Assembly (NCBI GenBank): GCA_036732565.1
Contig: DAINCF010000015.1
Coordinates: 1 to 28,919, forward strand
Reading direction: 5' to 3'
DNA from: JAIVJN01 sp036732565
GTDB taxonomy: Bacteria; Acidobacteriota; Vicinamibacteria; Vicinamibacterales; UBA2999
Length of the DNA: 28,919 nt
Position 1 is the first letter of the stretch. Each line of letters starts with the position of its first letter. The position numbers and the translations under genes were made by a program. Of the stretch, positions 16,983 to 25,142 are shown piece by piece. The notes under the pieces were generated by a model that did not search any database, was not told where the DNA came from, and saw only the letters and a list, made by a program, of their open reading frames with translations.

Positions 16983-17068
16983 GTACGTAGCGCAGGCCTC
17001 AGGCCTGCCTGACGGTGCCAGCCGCACAGCAGCGGCGTTTGGCAGGCCTAAAGGCCTGCGCTACGTAC
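16983..17068. repeat. REP doublet (GTAG family), second copy, between convergent genes
   Basis: Arms at 16983-17009 and 17041-17068 are reverse complements apart from the loop. Each carries GTAG and the GCAGGCC/GGCCTGC hairpin. The spacer (17010-17040), reverse-complemented, resembles the spacer of the 11340-11426 copy: both begin AAACGCCG and end CGTCA. The whole element is thus homologous and in opposite orientation. It separates the 3' ends of the 16138-16938 gene and the TonB receptor and may terminate both transcripts. Confidence 0.9.
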
Positions 17069-17074
17069 GTACTC

Positions 17075-19528
17075 TTAGAAGTCCACGACCCACTTGGCGC
17101 GGAAGGTCCGGCCGACGCCATTGGCGAACGTCCCGTAGCGGAGCCCATCCAGGTTGCTGAAGGAGTCGCGTGGGTTGAAGTGATCGGTGATGTTGAAGAT
17201 CTTCAGCCCGACCGTCTGGTTGTGCCCGAAGATCCGGATCCGCTTGGTGATTTGTACGTCCAGCGCGACGAACATCGGGAACCGCCCCGCCTGATTGCGT
17301 GGTCCGACGAAGTCGCGGAGCGCGTTCGTGGTCGACAGCGGGAACCCATCGCGAACGTCGAGGACTGGGAAGGCATCGAAGCCGTGCGGCAGACCGACGC
17401 TGCCCCAGATGAGCACGCGATTGGGCGCATCCCAGGGCAGCGGCCCGCGTTCGTTCGCCGCCACGATCGGGTTGTAGACGTTGCCGAAGTAGCTGTTGAA
17501 GCTGTTGAGATCGCCCTCGGCGGAGGCGCGTGTGTACGCGGCCACGATCTGGTCCCGCCCGCGAAACGTGTAGCGCGCGGTGACCTGGCCCTCGCGGTAG
17601 CTGGAGCGGCCGTCGGTGCGCAGCTCGATGCCGTCGGTGTTCGCCTCGTCGGCGTGCAGAATCGGGTCGTACCGGCCTTCGCGTTGTCGATATCCAACCC
17701 GCAACATCAGGCCCGGTGTCAGCTCGCGATCCATCTGCACGTCCCAGTTCACGCTCCGTCCCATGCGAAGGTCGGAGGCAACCCGGTTCTCGAGCCGCTG
17801 GGTGAGGTCCGTGTTCTCAGTGAGATCGCGAATCACGCGATCCTGCAGTTGATCGAAGCCGAGGACGTTGAGCGGCGGCGGTGACTGGAACAGGCCAACC
17901 CCGCCACGTACGGTCGTCCGCCCATCGGCCGACACACGTGCCGTGAACGACGCTCGCGGCGCGACGCGGGTATCACCCGTTGCCGAATCGCGATCCGCAC
18001 GCAGACCGTAGAGCAGTGTCATGCGCGGGCTGAGCGTCCACGTGTCTTGCGCGTAGGCGCCGATGGCCGTGCGATCGCGATCGAAGGTGCCCGGCCCGAC
18101 GAAGTCGATGGCTCGCAACGGCACGCCGGCGGCGTCCACGATCTCGACGGGGCGACCGATGCTGACGCCGTCCACCGACTCGAAGGTCGCGACGGCGCCG
18201 AACTTGAAGAGGTGCGTCGATGCGCTCGCCGGCGTCAGCGAGTAGGTGTTCAGCCACTCGACGCGGCGGCTCGTCCGATCCTGTGAGTTGAAGAACGACC
18301 CATCGTTGCCATCGGGGGTGAGGACCATCTCGTCGCCGGGGCGGCTCGGGTAGACGGCGACGTCGAACTGCTTGTAGCTGACGCGCATGTCCAGAACACC
18401 GTTGGCGCGCGCGAGTATCTGATCGCCGAGCGTGAACAGCGTGCCATCGGTGTCGATGGACGGGGTCACGCGCTGGGGGTTGAACGTATTCAAGCCGGCA
18501 TAGCGCTGCGTCCGCGGGGAGATCACGCCACTCCAGCTGACCTGCTGCCGCTCGTTCGCGTTCCAATCGAATCGCGTGAAACCGTCGATGCCTTCCTGCT
18601 CGGTGTCGCTTTCGAACGAGGGCAGGCTCTCGACGCGCGTCCGCGTCAAGGCGTACTGCACGGCGCCGAGCGCGCTCAGACGCCCCTTGACCACGGGTCC
18701 GCCGACCGTCAGTCGAGGCGTGAACGACTCGAGACCGCGGATGCGTCCGCCACGCTGGCGCACGCGCGGCATGAAGTTGTTCAGCTGCACGCGCCAGCGC
18801 TCACCGCCTTCCTGGGTCTCGATGGTGGCCAGGGCGCCGCTCGATTGTCCGAACTCCGGCGCATACGCCGTCTGCTGCACGTTGACGGTCTGAATGGCGT
18901 CGATCGGGATCTCGAGCGCGAATTCACCGGTGACCGGGTCGGTGCCGCTCACGTTGTTCAACGTCAAGCCGGCCTGATTGCTGCGCGAGCCGTTGATGTT
19001 CAGCAGACCATCGGGCCCGCGGACCACGCCGGGGATCAGCGGAAGGGCATCCTGAAACCGCTCGTTGGCGATTGGCGCCTTCTGCAGCGTCTCTTGTTCG
19101 ATGCGCGTCGTCGTCGATCCCGACTGCTCGAGTGTGGCTGCGGCGGTGGCGGTCACCGCGACGTCCTCGCGCAAGGTGTCGAAGCCAAGCCGTAAGGAGA
19201 CGTTCGCGATGTGGTTCGGCTCGATGCCGACCGCCGTGGTCGTGGACTGAAACCCTTCCAGCTCGGCGACGATCGAGCACGAGCCCGAAGGCACATCCTG
19301 GATGCGATACGCGCCCTCGCCGTCCGAGACCGCGACGCGCACGATGGGGTTCGCGCCTGGTACTGGGGCAGGACAAGTCAGCGTCAAGGTCACACCTGGG
19401 AGGACGAACGCTCGACCGTCCGGTCCCGCCACATCGACGATCCCGGATACGCCGCCCACGGGTTGCGCGGCGGCCGACGAGGCGATCATCAGAGCGGCGA
19501 GGAGAAGAGGCGTCACCCCGGCAGCCAT
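17075..19528 (-). CDS. TonB-dependent receptor with carboxypeptidase-regulatory-like domain
   Basis: Outer-membrane receptor of 817 residues. A signal peptide spans about 1-21 (LLLAALMIASSAAAQ). Residues about 27-105 form a carboxypeptidase-regulatory-like beta sandwich (GVTLTLTCP ... GAYRIQDVPSGSCSIVAELEGF). The plug follows at about 115-230 (NERFQDALPLIPGV, NINGSRSNQAGLTLNNV). The rest is a beta-barrel ending in Phe (VVDF), a normal outer-membrane terminus. It would import a large or scarce ligand, of unknown identity. The frame continues upstream to 20491, but ATG 19528 begins the signal peptide and has an AAAGG ribosome site 8 nt before it. It overlaps the upstream membrane-protein gene by 16 bp, an unusual coupling for a receptor. 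Confidence 0.9.
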   Translation of the reverse strand: MAAGVTPLLLAALMIASSAAAQPVGGVSGIVDVAGPDGRAFVLPGVTLTLTCPAPVPGANPIVRVAVSDGEGAYRIQDVPSGSCSIVAELEGFQSTTTAVGIEPNHIANVSLRLGFDTLREDVAVTATAAATLEQSGSTTTRIEQETLQKAPIANERFQDALPLIPGVVRGPDGLLNINGSRSNQAGLTLNNVSGTDPVTGEFALEIPIDAIQTVNVQQTAYAPEFGQSSGALATIETQEGGERWRVQLNNFMPRVRQRGGRIRGLESFTPRLTVGGPVVKGRLSALGAVQYALTRTRVESLPSFESDTEQEGIDGFTRFDWNANERQQVSWSGVISPRTQRYAGLNTFNPQRVTPSIDTDGTLFTLGDQILARANGVLDMRVSYKQFDVAVYPSRPGDEMVLTPDGNDGSFFNSQDRTSRRVEWLNTYSLTPASASTHLFKFGAVATFESVDGVSIGRPVEIVDAAGVPLRAIDFVGPGTFDRDRTAIGAYAQDTWTLSPRMTLLYGLRADRDSATGDTRVAPRASFTARVSADGRTTVRGGVGLFQSPPPLNVLGFDQLQDRVIRDLTENTDLTQRLENRVASDLRMGRSVNWDVQMDRELTPGLMLRVGYRQREGRYDPILHADEANTDGIELRTDGRSSYREGQVTARYTFRGRDQIVAAYTRASAEGDLNSFNSYFGNVYNPIVAANERGPLPWDAPNRVLIWGSVGLPHGFDAFPVLDVRDGFPLSTTNALRDFVGPRNQAGRFPMFVALDVQITKRIRIFGHNQTVGLKIFNITDHFNPRDSFSNLDGLRYGTFANGVGRTFRAKWVVDF

Positions 19529-20535
19529 CTCGTCGACCTTTCGCGAGCCAGGAGCGCCAACCCGACAGCACTCCAGAAGAGCAACCGCAGCTTGCGCACG
19601 ACGGCGAGCGTGATGCCGGTCTGGCTGCCGAGATGGAGCACATTTGCGAACCACGCGGCACCGGCCTCGTCGACGCCGATGCGCATCGGCAGATACTTGA
19701 ACGCCATCGTCACGACTCGGCCCACGGTCTCGAGCACGATGGCTGCGGACACCGTCGGTGGGACGGGGCTGATCAGTGTCAACGTGATGTAGACCTCGGC
19801 AACGGCGAGCACCTGGAAGCCGAGCTCGAGGGCGAAGACGCCGACCAGTTGTCGCGCCGGGCGTTGCGCGACGGCCGCCAGGGATAAGCGCGTGCGCTGC
19901 AGCATGCCCCCCTCCCGAGCTTGCGTTTGCGGCAGTCGTGTGCGCAGTCGAACGGCTTGTCGCGAGCGTAGTCGAACGATGCCGCCGACAGTGACCAGGC
20001 CGATCATTGGCGTTGCGAGATACAGCCACTGCCGGTATGCCTGGAACGCATCCGTCAGCAGCAGCGTGATTGCGCCGGCCGAGAGCAGCACGAGGAGCGA
20101 CAGGGTGTAGAAGAAGAACTCGAGCACCAAGCCGGCGAATGCCGTCGCGAAGGGCATGATGTGCCGGACCTGCACCGCTTTCGCCGGCTCTCCCACCAGG
20201 ATGCCCATCGGCAACAGCGCGCTGAACGCTTCGCCGACGAGCCGCGCGCGAAACGCCGCGGCGAAGCCGAGTCGCGCCGGACCCTCGATGGTCTGCGTCC
20301 AGGCCAGCGCTCTCATCGCTTCGCGCGCCCCGGCAACGAGCACGATGAGCGCGAACCCCCAGCCGACGCGGACCAGCCCGGCCACGATTTGCTCCATCCC
20401 AAGGCTGTAGAGCGATCGCACGAACAACGCCACGCCTGCCAACGAAACCAGTATCAACACCGGACCTCGGGCCACGAGCGCCCGTTTCCAATGGTCGTAC
20501 GCAGGGCGTTCGGCAGCCGCCACGTCAGCGTTCAT
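19513..20535 (-). CDS. Lysylphosphatidylglycerol synthase transmembrane (UPF0104/YbhN-like) protein
   Basis: Integral membrane protein of 340 residues with about eight hydrophobic segments. The early blocks VGWGFALIVLVAGAREAMRALAW and LVGEAFSALLPMGILVGEPAKAVQV are typical of the MprF N-terminal flippase-like / YbhN / HpnL superfamily. Members help move or make lipids and lipid-linked products in the inner membrane; no aminoacyl-transferase domain is attached. The start ATG 20535 overlaps the stop of the upstream glycosyltransferase by 11 bp. The open frame reaches ATG 20565, but the chosen start gives the more natural soluble N-terminus. Downstream it overlaps the TonB receptor gene by 16 bp. 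Context suggests transport or processing of a lipid-linked sugar; inferred. Confidence 0.85.
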   Translation of the reverse strand: MNADVAAAERPAYDHWKRALVARGPVLILVSLAGVALFVRSLYSLGMEQIVAGLVRVGWGFALIVLVAGAREAMRALAWTQTIEGPARLGFAAAFRARLVGEAFSALLPMGILVGEPAKAVQVRHIMPFATAFAGLVLEFFFYTLSLLVLLSAGAITLLLTDAFQAYRQWLYLATPMIGLVTVGGIVRLRSRQAVRLRTRLPQTQAREGGMLQRTRLSLAAVAQRPARQLVGVFALELGFQVLAVAEVYITLTLISPVPPTVSAAIVLETVGRVVTMAFKYLPMRIGVDEAGAAWFANVLHLGSQTGITLAVVRKLRLLFWSAVGLALLARERSTRWLPG

Positions 20536-22156
20536 GGAGATGAAAGACTTGAACGGCAAGCGCACCGCGCATCCGAATCTCGCGCCACGGCCTCAGCCGC
20601 TCGCGAAGCAACTGGACGAGGGCCTGGTTCTCGAAGTAGAGATGCGCGTCTTGCACCAGGACCCAGATCTCCGCGGCGTCGGCTGGGAGCCCCTCAGCTG
20701 AGAGCGATACGGATCGCAGGTCGCTCCTGGTGCTGATGCCCAAGTAGTGCGCCACGACCGCGCTCGCGTCGCTGACGATGACGGCACCCGGTTTCGCCGC
20801 GTTGGCGATGGCTGTGACGGCCTCACGGACGCCGTAGTCGTACGTCTCTTCAGGAAATCGCGCTGCGGGTGCCGCAACCAGCCGTCCGAGGCTGTTCTGC
20901 TGCAGTGAGTAGAACGGCGCCGCCGACATCTGAATCGGCACCAGCGACCCGCAGACCAGCGTCATGGTCGCGCCTGCGATGATCGAGCGCCTGGCCGGCA
21001 TCCAGCGTATGCGCTGAAACCCTTCGATCAGCCCCCCGAGGCCGACCGCCGCCAACAGATCCACGAGGGCGACCATCGGCAGCGCGTATCGCAGAAACTT
21101 TCCGGACATCAGCGAGTACGGGACGATTAGCAGCACCAGAAACATTACGAGCCACAGTCCGCCCCGCTCGTGCCTCCGACGAACGAGCTCGACGATGCCG
21201 AGCAATGCGGCCGCGAGCACAATCAGCGGCGTCTTCGTCAGCAGCAGATCGAGGTAGAAGATCGATGGAACGCCGAGTGGAGAGAGGGACGCGTCGTTGA
21301 CCCACACCGCGCTCGCGTACGGATAGCCGTGATGGAGTAACCGCCCGCCCTGCACGTACTGCGCGATCGAGTGCCAGGTATCGGGCGTGAGCAGCGCGAA
21401 GTTCATCACCAGGAACGCCGCCGCCGTTGCGCCGTAGTACTTGAGCTTGTGTGGTTTGTTCGCGCCAGGGTACCGATCGGCCAAGAACTGAAACAGCGCG
21501 TGCAGGCCGTAGAAGTGCGGCATGTACTTCGACGCGAGCATCAAGCCGAACATTACGCCGCTGCTCGTGTACCAGGGCGTGGCGCGGGTTGGGTCCGTGG
21601 CGCCCACCCGTTTCGCGTGTTCGTAGCTGGCGACCGCGAGCAGGAAGAACAGCAGGAGAAAGGAGTCCTCTTTGCCGAGGCGGCTGATGCTCGTCGCGTT
21701 GGGATCCAGTGCCCAGAGTAGACCCGCGGCCGTACCGACGATGGGCCCAAAGAACACGAGGCCGACGGCCGCCAACGCGCCCGCGGTTGCCGCACCCGCG
21801 ATGGCGTTGGGCAGTCGAATCGCGGTCTCCAACGACACCGTCTCGCCGGCCGGGGCGACGCGGTTCCACGCGGCCACGGTCTCGACGCTGGCCCACATCG
21901 CCAGCTTCATCAGCATCGGGTGCTCCGCGTTGGCGGCGAAATGTCCCTGACGGTAGGCCTCGATCGCCCAGACCTTGTTGATCTCGTCTTCGCTCAGCCC
22001 GTAGGTGTCGAGCGCGATCGTGCGAAAGCCCAGCGCGAGCACGACCGTCGCGACCAACGCGATCACCCAGGTTTGCGGTAAGACACGGGACCACGTGCTG
22101 TTGCGATCGAACGGGACGAACGTCCCGCTCGTGGATTGGGCGACGCTGACGCTCAT
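20525..22156 (-). CDS. PMT/ArnT-like membrane glycosyltransferase
   Basis: Glycosyltransferase of 543 residues in the GT-C fold (dolichyl-phosphate-mannose mannosyltransferase-like, PMT_2). After the first membrane span comes the catalytic loop YGLSEDEINKVWAIEAY with the expected acidic pair (Glu-Asp-Glu) in the first periplasmic loop. An AEHPMLMKLAMW stretch follows, and about ten further spans. The C-terminal soluble domain carries VREAVTAIANAAKPGAVIVSDAS. It would move a sugar from a polyprenyl-phosphate carrier to a protein or lipid on the periplasmic face. ATG 22156 is chosen; the longer frame to 22324 reads through non-coding-looking sequence. No ribosome site is evident. It is the first gene of a three-gene overlapping operon. 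Confidence 0.87.
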   Translation of the reverse strand: MSVSVAQSTSGTFVPFDRNSTWSRVLPQTWVIALVATVVLALGFRTIALDTYGLSEDEINKVWAIEAYRQGHFAANAEHPMLMKLAMWASVETVAAWNRVAPAGETVSLETAIRLPNAIAGAATAGALAAVGLVFFGPIVGTAAGLLWALDPNATSISRLGKEDSFLLLFFLLAVASYEHAKRVGATDPTRATPWYTSSGVMFGLMLASKYMPHFYGLHALFQFLADRYPGANKPHKLKYYGATAAAFLVMNFALLTPDTWHSIAQYVQGGRLLHHGYPYASAVWVNDASLSPLGVPSIFYLDLLLTKTPLIVLAAALLGIVELVRRRHERGGLWLVMFLVLLIVPYSLMSGKFLRYALPMVALVDLLAAVGLGGLIEGFQRIRWMPARRSIIAGATMTLVCGSLVPIQMSAAPFYSLQQNSLGRLVAAPAARFPEETYDYGVREAVTAIANAAKPGAVIVSDASAVVAHYLGISTRSDLRSVSLSAEGLPADAAEIWVLVQDAHLYFENQALVQLLRERLRPWREIRMRGALAVQVFHLHER

Positions 22157-22557
22157 TGCTGACTGTTCACCGGCGTTGTGCAAGCGAGACGCCAGCCCGC
22201 GAGCTGGCCTCGTCCCGTCACACCGGCCGTAAAGTGGCCCGTGCTCGTGAGACACGCGGTGGTCGCCGCAAATTCGCGGTGAATCCGCCGAGCGTGATGA
22301 GTCAGGCGCAGAGCGGCAGACCAAGAGTGCGTTGCGAGGCTACTCACCACCGTACGTAGCGCAGGCCTTCAGGCCTGCCTGAGGCCGTAGCAGACGTGAA
22401 GGTCTGCGCTACGTACCGAATATTCAATGAGCGGCGAAGGTGGCGGAGGAGTCAGGCCCCCAACTTGCACGAGAGGCCGTCTGGCGAGTAGGCTGCCAGG
22501 CGACGAGGGGGCCGGTTCATCTCCGGGTCGACCTGGACGCCCGCTCGCCACCACGGC
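22157..22557. other. Divergent intergenic region of 401 bp
   Basis: This gap separates the glycosyltransferase (-) and STAS (+) genes. It holds a GCCAGC-CCGCGA-GCTGGC hairpin (22191-22208) and a decayed REP doublet (22352-22416). Beyond these I see no gene with a recognisable product, no ribosome site and no clear -35/-10 pair for either neighbour. The short open frames in it have low-complexity translations and lack support. Confidence 0.6.
22352..22416. repeat. REP doublet (GTAG family), shortened third copy
   Basis: The left arm 22352-22379 has the exact consensus (GTACGTAGCGCAGGCC, TTCA loop). The right arm 22390-22416 is a diverged reverse copy keeping GCGCTACGTAC, and its own stem CAGAC/GTCTG has been replaced while still pairing. 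The spacer is only about 10 bp instead of 31. It lies between divergent genes, unlike the other two doublets. Confidence 0.85.
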
Positions 22558-22872
22558 ATGTTTCGTCTCGATTGGTACCAGCAAGGGGCCGCGGGTCCGA
22601 TTCGCATCGTCATGTCGGGCGAGCTCAGCGAAGCTGCGCACGAAGCGATGGCGGCCGCGCTCGAGCGGGCACGGGGCGAATCAGCAACGGTTGAGCTCGA
22701 TCTGAGCAACGTCACGCGCGTCGACCGATCGATCGTCCACTGTCTCGCGCATCTGTGCGCCGAAGGCGTGTCGGTATCGGTCTCCAGGTGCCCTGCGTAC
22801 TTGGAGCGCTGGTTCCGCGAAGAGCGGGCCGCATCCGGCCCGGAACGAGCAAACGAGGATTCCGGCTCCTGA
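22558..22872 (+). CDS. STAS-domain-like protein (anti-sigma factor antagonist type)
   Basis: Small protein of 104 residues. RIVMSGELSEAAHEAMAAALE, then TVELDLSNVTRVDRSIVHCLAHL, match the beta-alpha order of a STAS domain. The usual phosphorylation motif DSSGL reads DRSIV: Arg replaces the residue that is phosphorylated in SpoIIAA-type proteins, so phospho-switching may be lost. It ends in an acidic tail (ERANEDSGS). It lies just upstream of the sigma-54 activator in the same direction and may modulate it or act in a partner-switch; both are inference. No ribosome site or promoter is obvious before ATG 22558. Confidence 0.7.
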   Translation: MFRLDWYQQGAAGPIRIVMSGELSEAAHEAMAAALERARGESATVELDLSNVTRVDRSIVHCLAHLCAEGVSVSVSRCPAYLERWFREERAASGPERANEDSGS

Positions 22873-22915
22873 GCGCGCGAACCTGATGGACGTCTTTGCG
22901 TATCCTATAAAGACG

Positions 22916-24577
22916 ATGCTCGACGATCTGCTGACGGCTGAAGCGCGCGTAAGCGCGCCGGACCGTCGGTATCGAGCGCTGCTCGAAATCTCGAAAGCGA
23001 TCAACGCCCACCTGGACCTGGCGGATGTGCTGGGCGCGACCGTTGCGGCGCTCGAGACGCTGCTGCCGATCGACTCGCTCGCCGTCCTCACCATCGAAGG
23101 CGACAAGTGGCAGCGGCAGGCGCTGCACGTCAAAGGAGTCGAGCGGCGTCCCGGCGAATCCTTCGATTCCATTGCGTCTCGCGCGCTCGGGATCGATGTC
23201 GCGCAATTCGATCGCGACCTCGAGCACAAGTCGGACGAGGACGCGCGCTTCCAGCGCATCTTCCACACGCGGCAGCCCGAGATCATCGAGGACCTGCCCA
23301 ACCTGCTGAACAGCGATCCCGTCAAGCGGCGTATGGCCGAGGTCGGCATCCGCGCGGTGGCGCAGTTTCCGTTGCTCCACCGGGAACGTCCGCTCGGCAT
23401 CGCCTCCTTCGCCTGGCGGAACGTCGTGCACCTGACCGACGACGATCTCAGCGTCCTCGGCGATGTCTGCGAGGTGCTGGTGACCGCGGTCGCGAACTCG
23501 CTCGCGTACGAGGAGATCCGCGAGCTGAGGGACCGGCTGCAAGTGGAGAACAGCCTGCTCCGCGAAGAGCTCGATCACGAGGCGATGTTCGACGAGATCA
23601 TCGGCACCTCGCCCGTGTTGAAGCAGGTGCTGCGCGCGATCGAACGGGTCGCGCCGAACGACTCGACGGTGCTGCTGTTCGGCGAGACGGGGACGGGGAA
23701 GGAACTGGTCGCGCGCGCGATTCACAAGCGTTCCAGACGCGCCGGGCGCACGATGGTGAAGGTCAACTGCGCCGCGCTCCCCGAGAGCCTGATTGCGTCC
23801 GAGCTGTTCGGCCATGAAAAGGGGGCGTTCACCGGCGCCTTGCAGCGTCGCGCGGGACGGTTCGAGATGGCGTCTGGTGGCACGCTGCTTCTCGACGAGA
23901 TCGGCGAGCTGCCCGCGGACGTCCAGGCAGTGCTGTTGCGCGCGCTGCAGGAGGGCGAGTTCGAGCGCGTGGGTGGCACGCAGACGATCCGCACCGACGT
24001 CCGCTTGATTGCGGCGACCAACCGCGATCTGCCGCAAGCCGTCGCCGCTGGCCGGTTCCGTGACGATCTGTACTATCGACTCAACGTCTTCCCGATCGTC
24101 TGTCCGCCGTTGCGCGACCGCAAGGAAGATCTGCCGCTGCTCATCGAATACTTCGTCGAGCGCTTCTCGCGCCGCATGGGGCGCGCCATCAGCCGCATCG
24201 ATCGGGCCAGCATGGATCGGCTGATGACCTACTCCTGGCCCGGCAACATCCGCGAGCTCCAGAACGTCGTCGAGCGCGCGATGATCCTCTCGGACTCCGA
24301 GACCTTCCGTGTCGAGCCCAGTGCGCTGCCCGAGGAGCCCCTCGACTTCGCGCGGCGCAGCCTGGTCGCGCCGACTTACGAGCCGCCCGCCGTGTTCACG
24401 ACGAACGGCGACTCGAGCGAGAAGGGCCGCATCGAAGAAGCGCTCGCCCGGTCGCGTGGCCGTGTGGCTGGACCGAACGGCGCCGCCAAGGCCCTGGGCA
24501 TGCCGGCTTCCACCCTCGAATGGAAGATCATTCGCCTCGGGGTCGACAAGCACCGCTTCCGATCCCGTCTGTCGTAA
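22916..24577 (+). CDS. Sigma-54-dependent activator with GAF domain and Fis HTH
   Basis: Enhancer-binding protein of 553 residues. An N-terminal GAF sensor spans about 15-185. A short coiled linker (EEIRELRDRLQVENSLLREEL) precedes an AAA+ domain, with Walker A GETGTGKE from residue 256, the sigma-54 contact loop GAFTGA at 303-308, and Walker B GGTLLLDEIGE. The C-terminal Fis-type helix-turn-helix is within the last 50 residues (GAAKALGMPASTLEWKI). An intact GAFTGA means true sigma-54 activation, in the FhlA/NifA style, with the GAF domain sensing a small ligand. ATG 22886 is an alternative start, but TATCCT/TATAAA at 22901-22911 looks like a -10 just before ATG 22916. The stop codon lies in a 25-bp tandem repeat. 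No target promoter was found in the window. Confidence 0.93.
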   Translation: MLDDLLTAEARVSAPDRRYRALLEISKAINAHLDLADVLGATVAALETLLPIDSLAVLTIEGDKWQRQALHVKGVERRPGESFDSIASRALGIDVAQFDRDLEHKSDEDARFQRIFHTRQPEIIEDLPNLLNSDPVKRRMAEVGIRAVAQFPLLHRERPLGIASFAWRNVVHLTDDDLSVLGDVCEVLVTAVANSLAYEEIRELRDRLQVENSLLREELDHEAMFDEIIGTSPVLKQVLRAIERVAPNDSTVLLFGETGTGKELVARAIHKRSRRAGRTMVKVNCAALPESLIASELFGHEKGAFTGALQRRAGRFEMASGGTLLLDEIGELPADVQAVLLRALQEGEFERVGGTQTIRTDVRLIAATNRDLPQAVAAGRFRDDLYYRLNVFPIVCPPLRDRKEDLPLLIEYFVERFSRRMGRAISRIDRASMDRLMTYSWPGNIRELQNVVERAMILSDSETFRVEPSALPEEPLDFARRSLVAPTYEPPAVFTTNGDSSEKGRIEEALARSRGRVAGPNGAAKALGMPASTLEWKIIRLGVDKHRFRSRLS

Positions 24578-24647
24578 TGCAGGCTCAACCCGTTTGTCGT
24601 AGAGCGGGCTCAACCAGGTTGTCGTAGCGCAGGCCTTCAGGCCTGCC
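24571..24647. repeat. 25-bp tandem units ending in a single REP hairpin
   Basis: Three units begin with GTCGTA at 24571, 24596 and 24621, an exact 25-bp period. The first two share the GGCTCAACC core. The third is a standard GTAG REP hairpin (GCAGGCC-TTCA-GGCCTGC). The first unit contains the TAA stop of the sigma-54 regulator gene (24575-24577). The array lies 26 bp before the DUF2780 gene. Confidence 0.8.
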
Positions 24648-24672
24648 AAGGATTGCTTCTCAGGAGGATCGC

Positions 24673-25137
24673 ATGCACACGCATCGTCTGGGCGCGCTCG
24701 TCGTCAGCGCGCTGGCCATCGCGACGATCATCGGCCCGTCATCGGCCGCTGCACAGGGTCTTGGCCTCGTGCAGACCGTCGTCAAACAAGTCGGCGTGAC
24801 CGAGCAACAGGCGCAGGGTGGGACTGGACTCCTGCTCAATTACGCGAAGAACAACCTCAAAGCCGAAGAGTTCCAAAAGGTCACGACGGCCATGCCGGAA
24901 GTGAGCGGCCTTGCGACCAGCGGAGCGGAGTTGCAGAAGAAGAGCGGCGGTGCCTTGGGCGGCATGACGGGCGGGCTCGGTGCGGCCGCCGGCTTGGCCT
25001 CGCTGGCGGGGCCGTTCAAGTCGCTTGGCATGTCACCTGACATGATCGGCAAGATGGCGCCCGTGGTCCTCGACTATGCGAAGACGACGGGCGGGGCGGA
25101 GGTTGGGTCGCTCCTGACACGAGTGCTGGCGAAGTAA
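24673..25137 (+). CDS. DUF2780 (VcgC/VcgE-like) secreted protein
   Basis: Small protein of 154 residues with a clear signal peptide (about 1-28, ending SSAAAQ), so periplasmic or exported. The body matches the DUF2780 layout: QVGVTEQQAQGGTGLLLNYAKN, then EFQKVTTAMPEVSGL, a glycine/alanine-rich centre, and FKSLGMSPDMIGKMAPVVLDYAK. Function is unknown for the family. A perfect AGGAGG ribosome site (24662-24667) lies 5 nt before the ATG, the strongest in the window, suggesting high translation. Its stop is only 5 bp from the stop of the convergent multicopper oxidase, so there is no room for a terminator between them. Confidence 0.9.
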   Translation: MHTHRLGALVVSALAIATIIGPSSAAAQGLGLVQTVVKQVGVTEQQAQGGTGLLLNYAKNNLKAEEFQKVTTAMPEVSGLATSGAELQKKSGGALGGMTGGLGAAAGLASLAGPFKSLGMSPDMIGKMAPVVLDYAKTTGGAEVGSLLTRVLAK

Positions 25138-25142
25138 GCTCG

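Noticed and set aside
24571..24647. Possible CRISPR array because of regular spacing
   Set aside because: The units are contiguous 25-mers without unique spacers and no cas gene is present.
22712..24649. 645-residue open frame antisense to the sigma-54 regulator
   Set aside because: Its translation is Arg/His/Gly-rich with no motif. The sense frame is a complete regulator with all catalytic motifs, so this is a GC-rich codon shadow.
24600..24672. Sigma-54 (-24/-12) promoter before the DUF2780 gene
   Set aside because: TTGCT occurs at 24654-24658, but there is no GG at the required spacing; the upstream part belongs to the REP hairpin.
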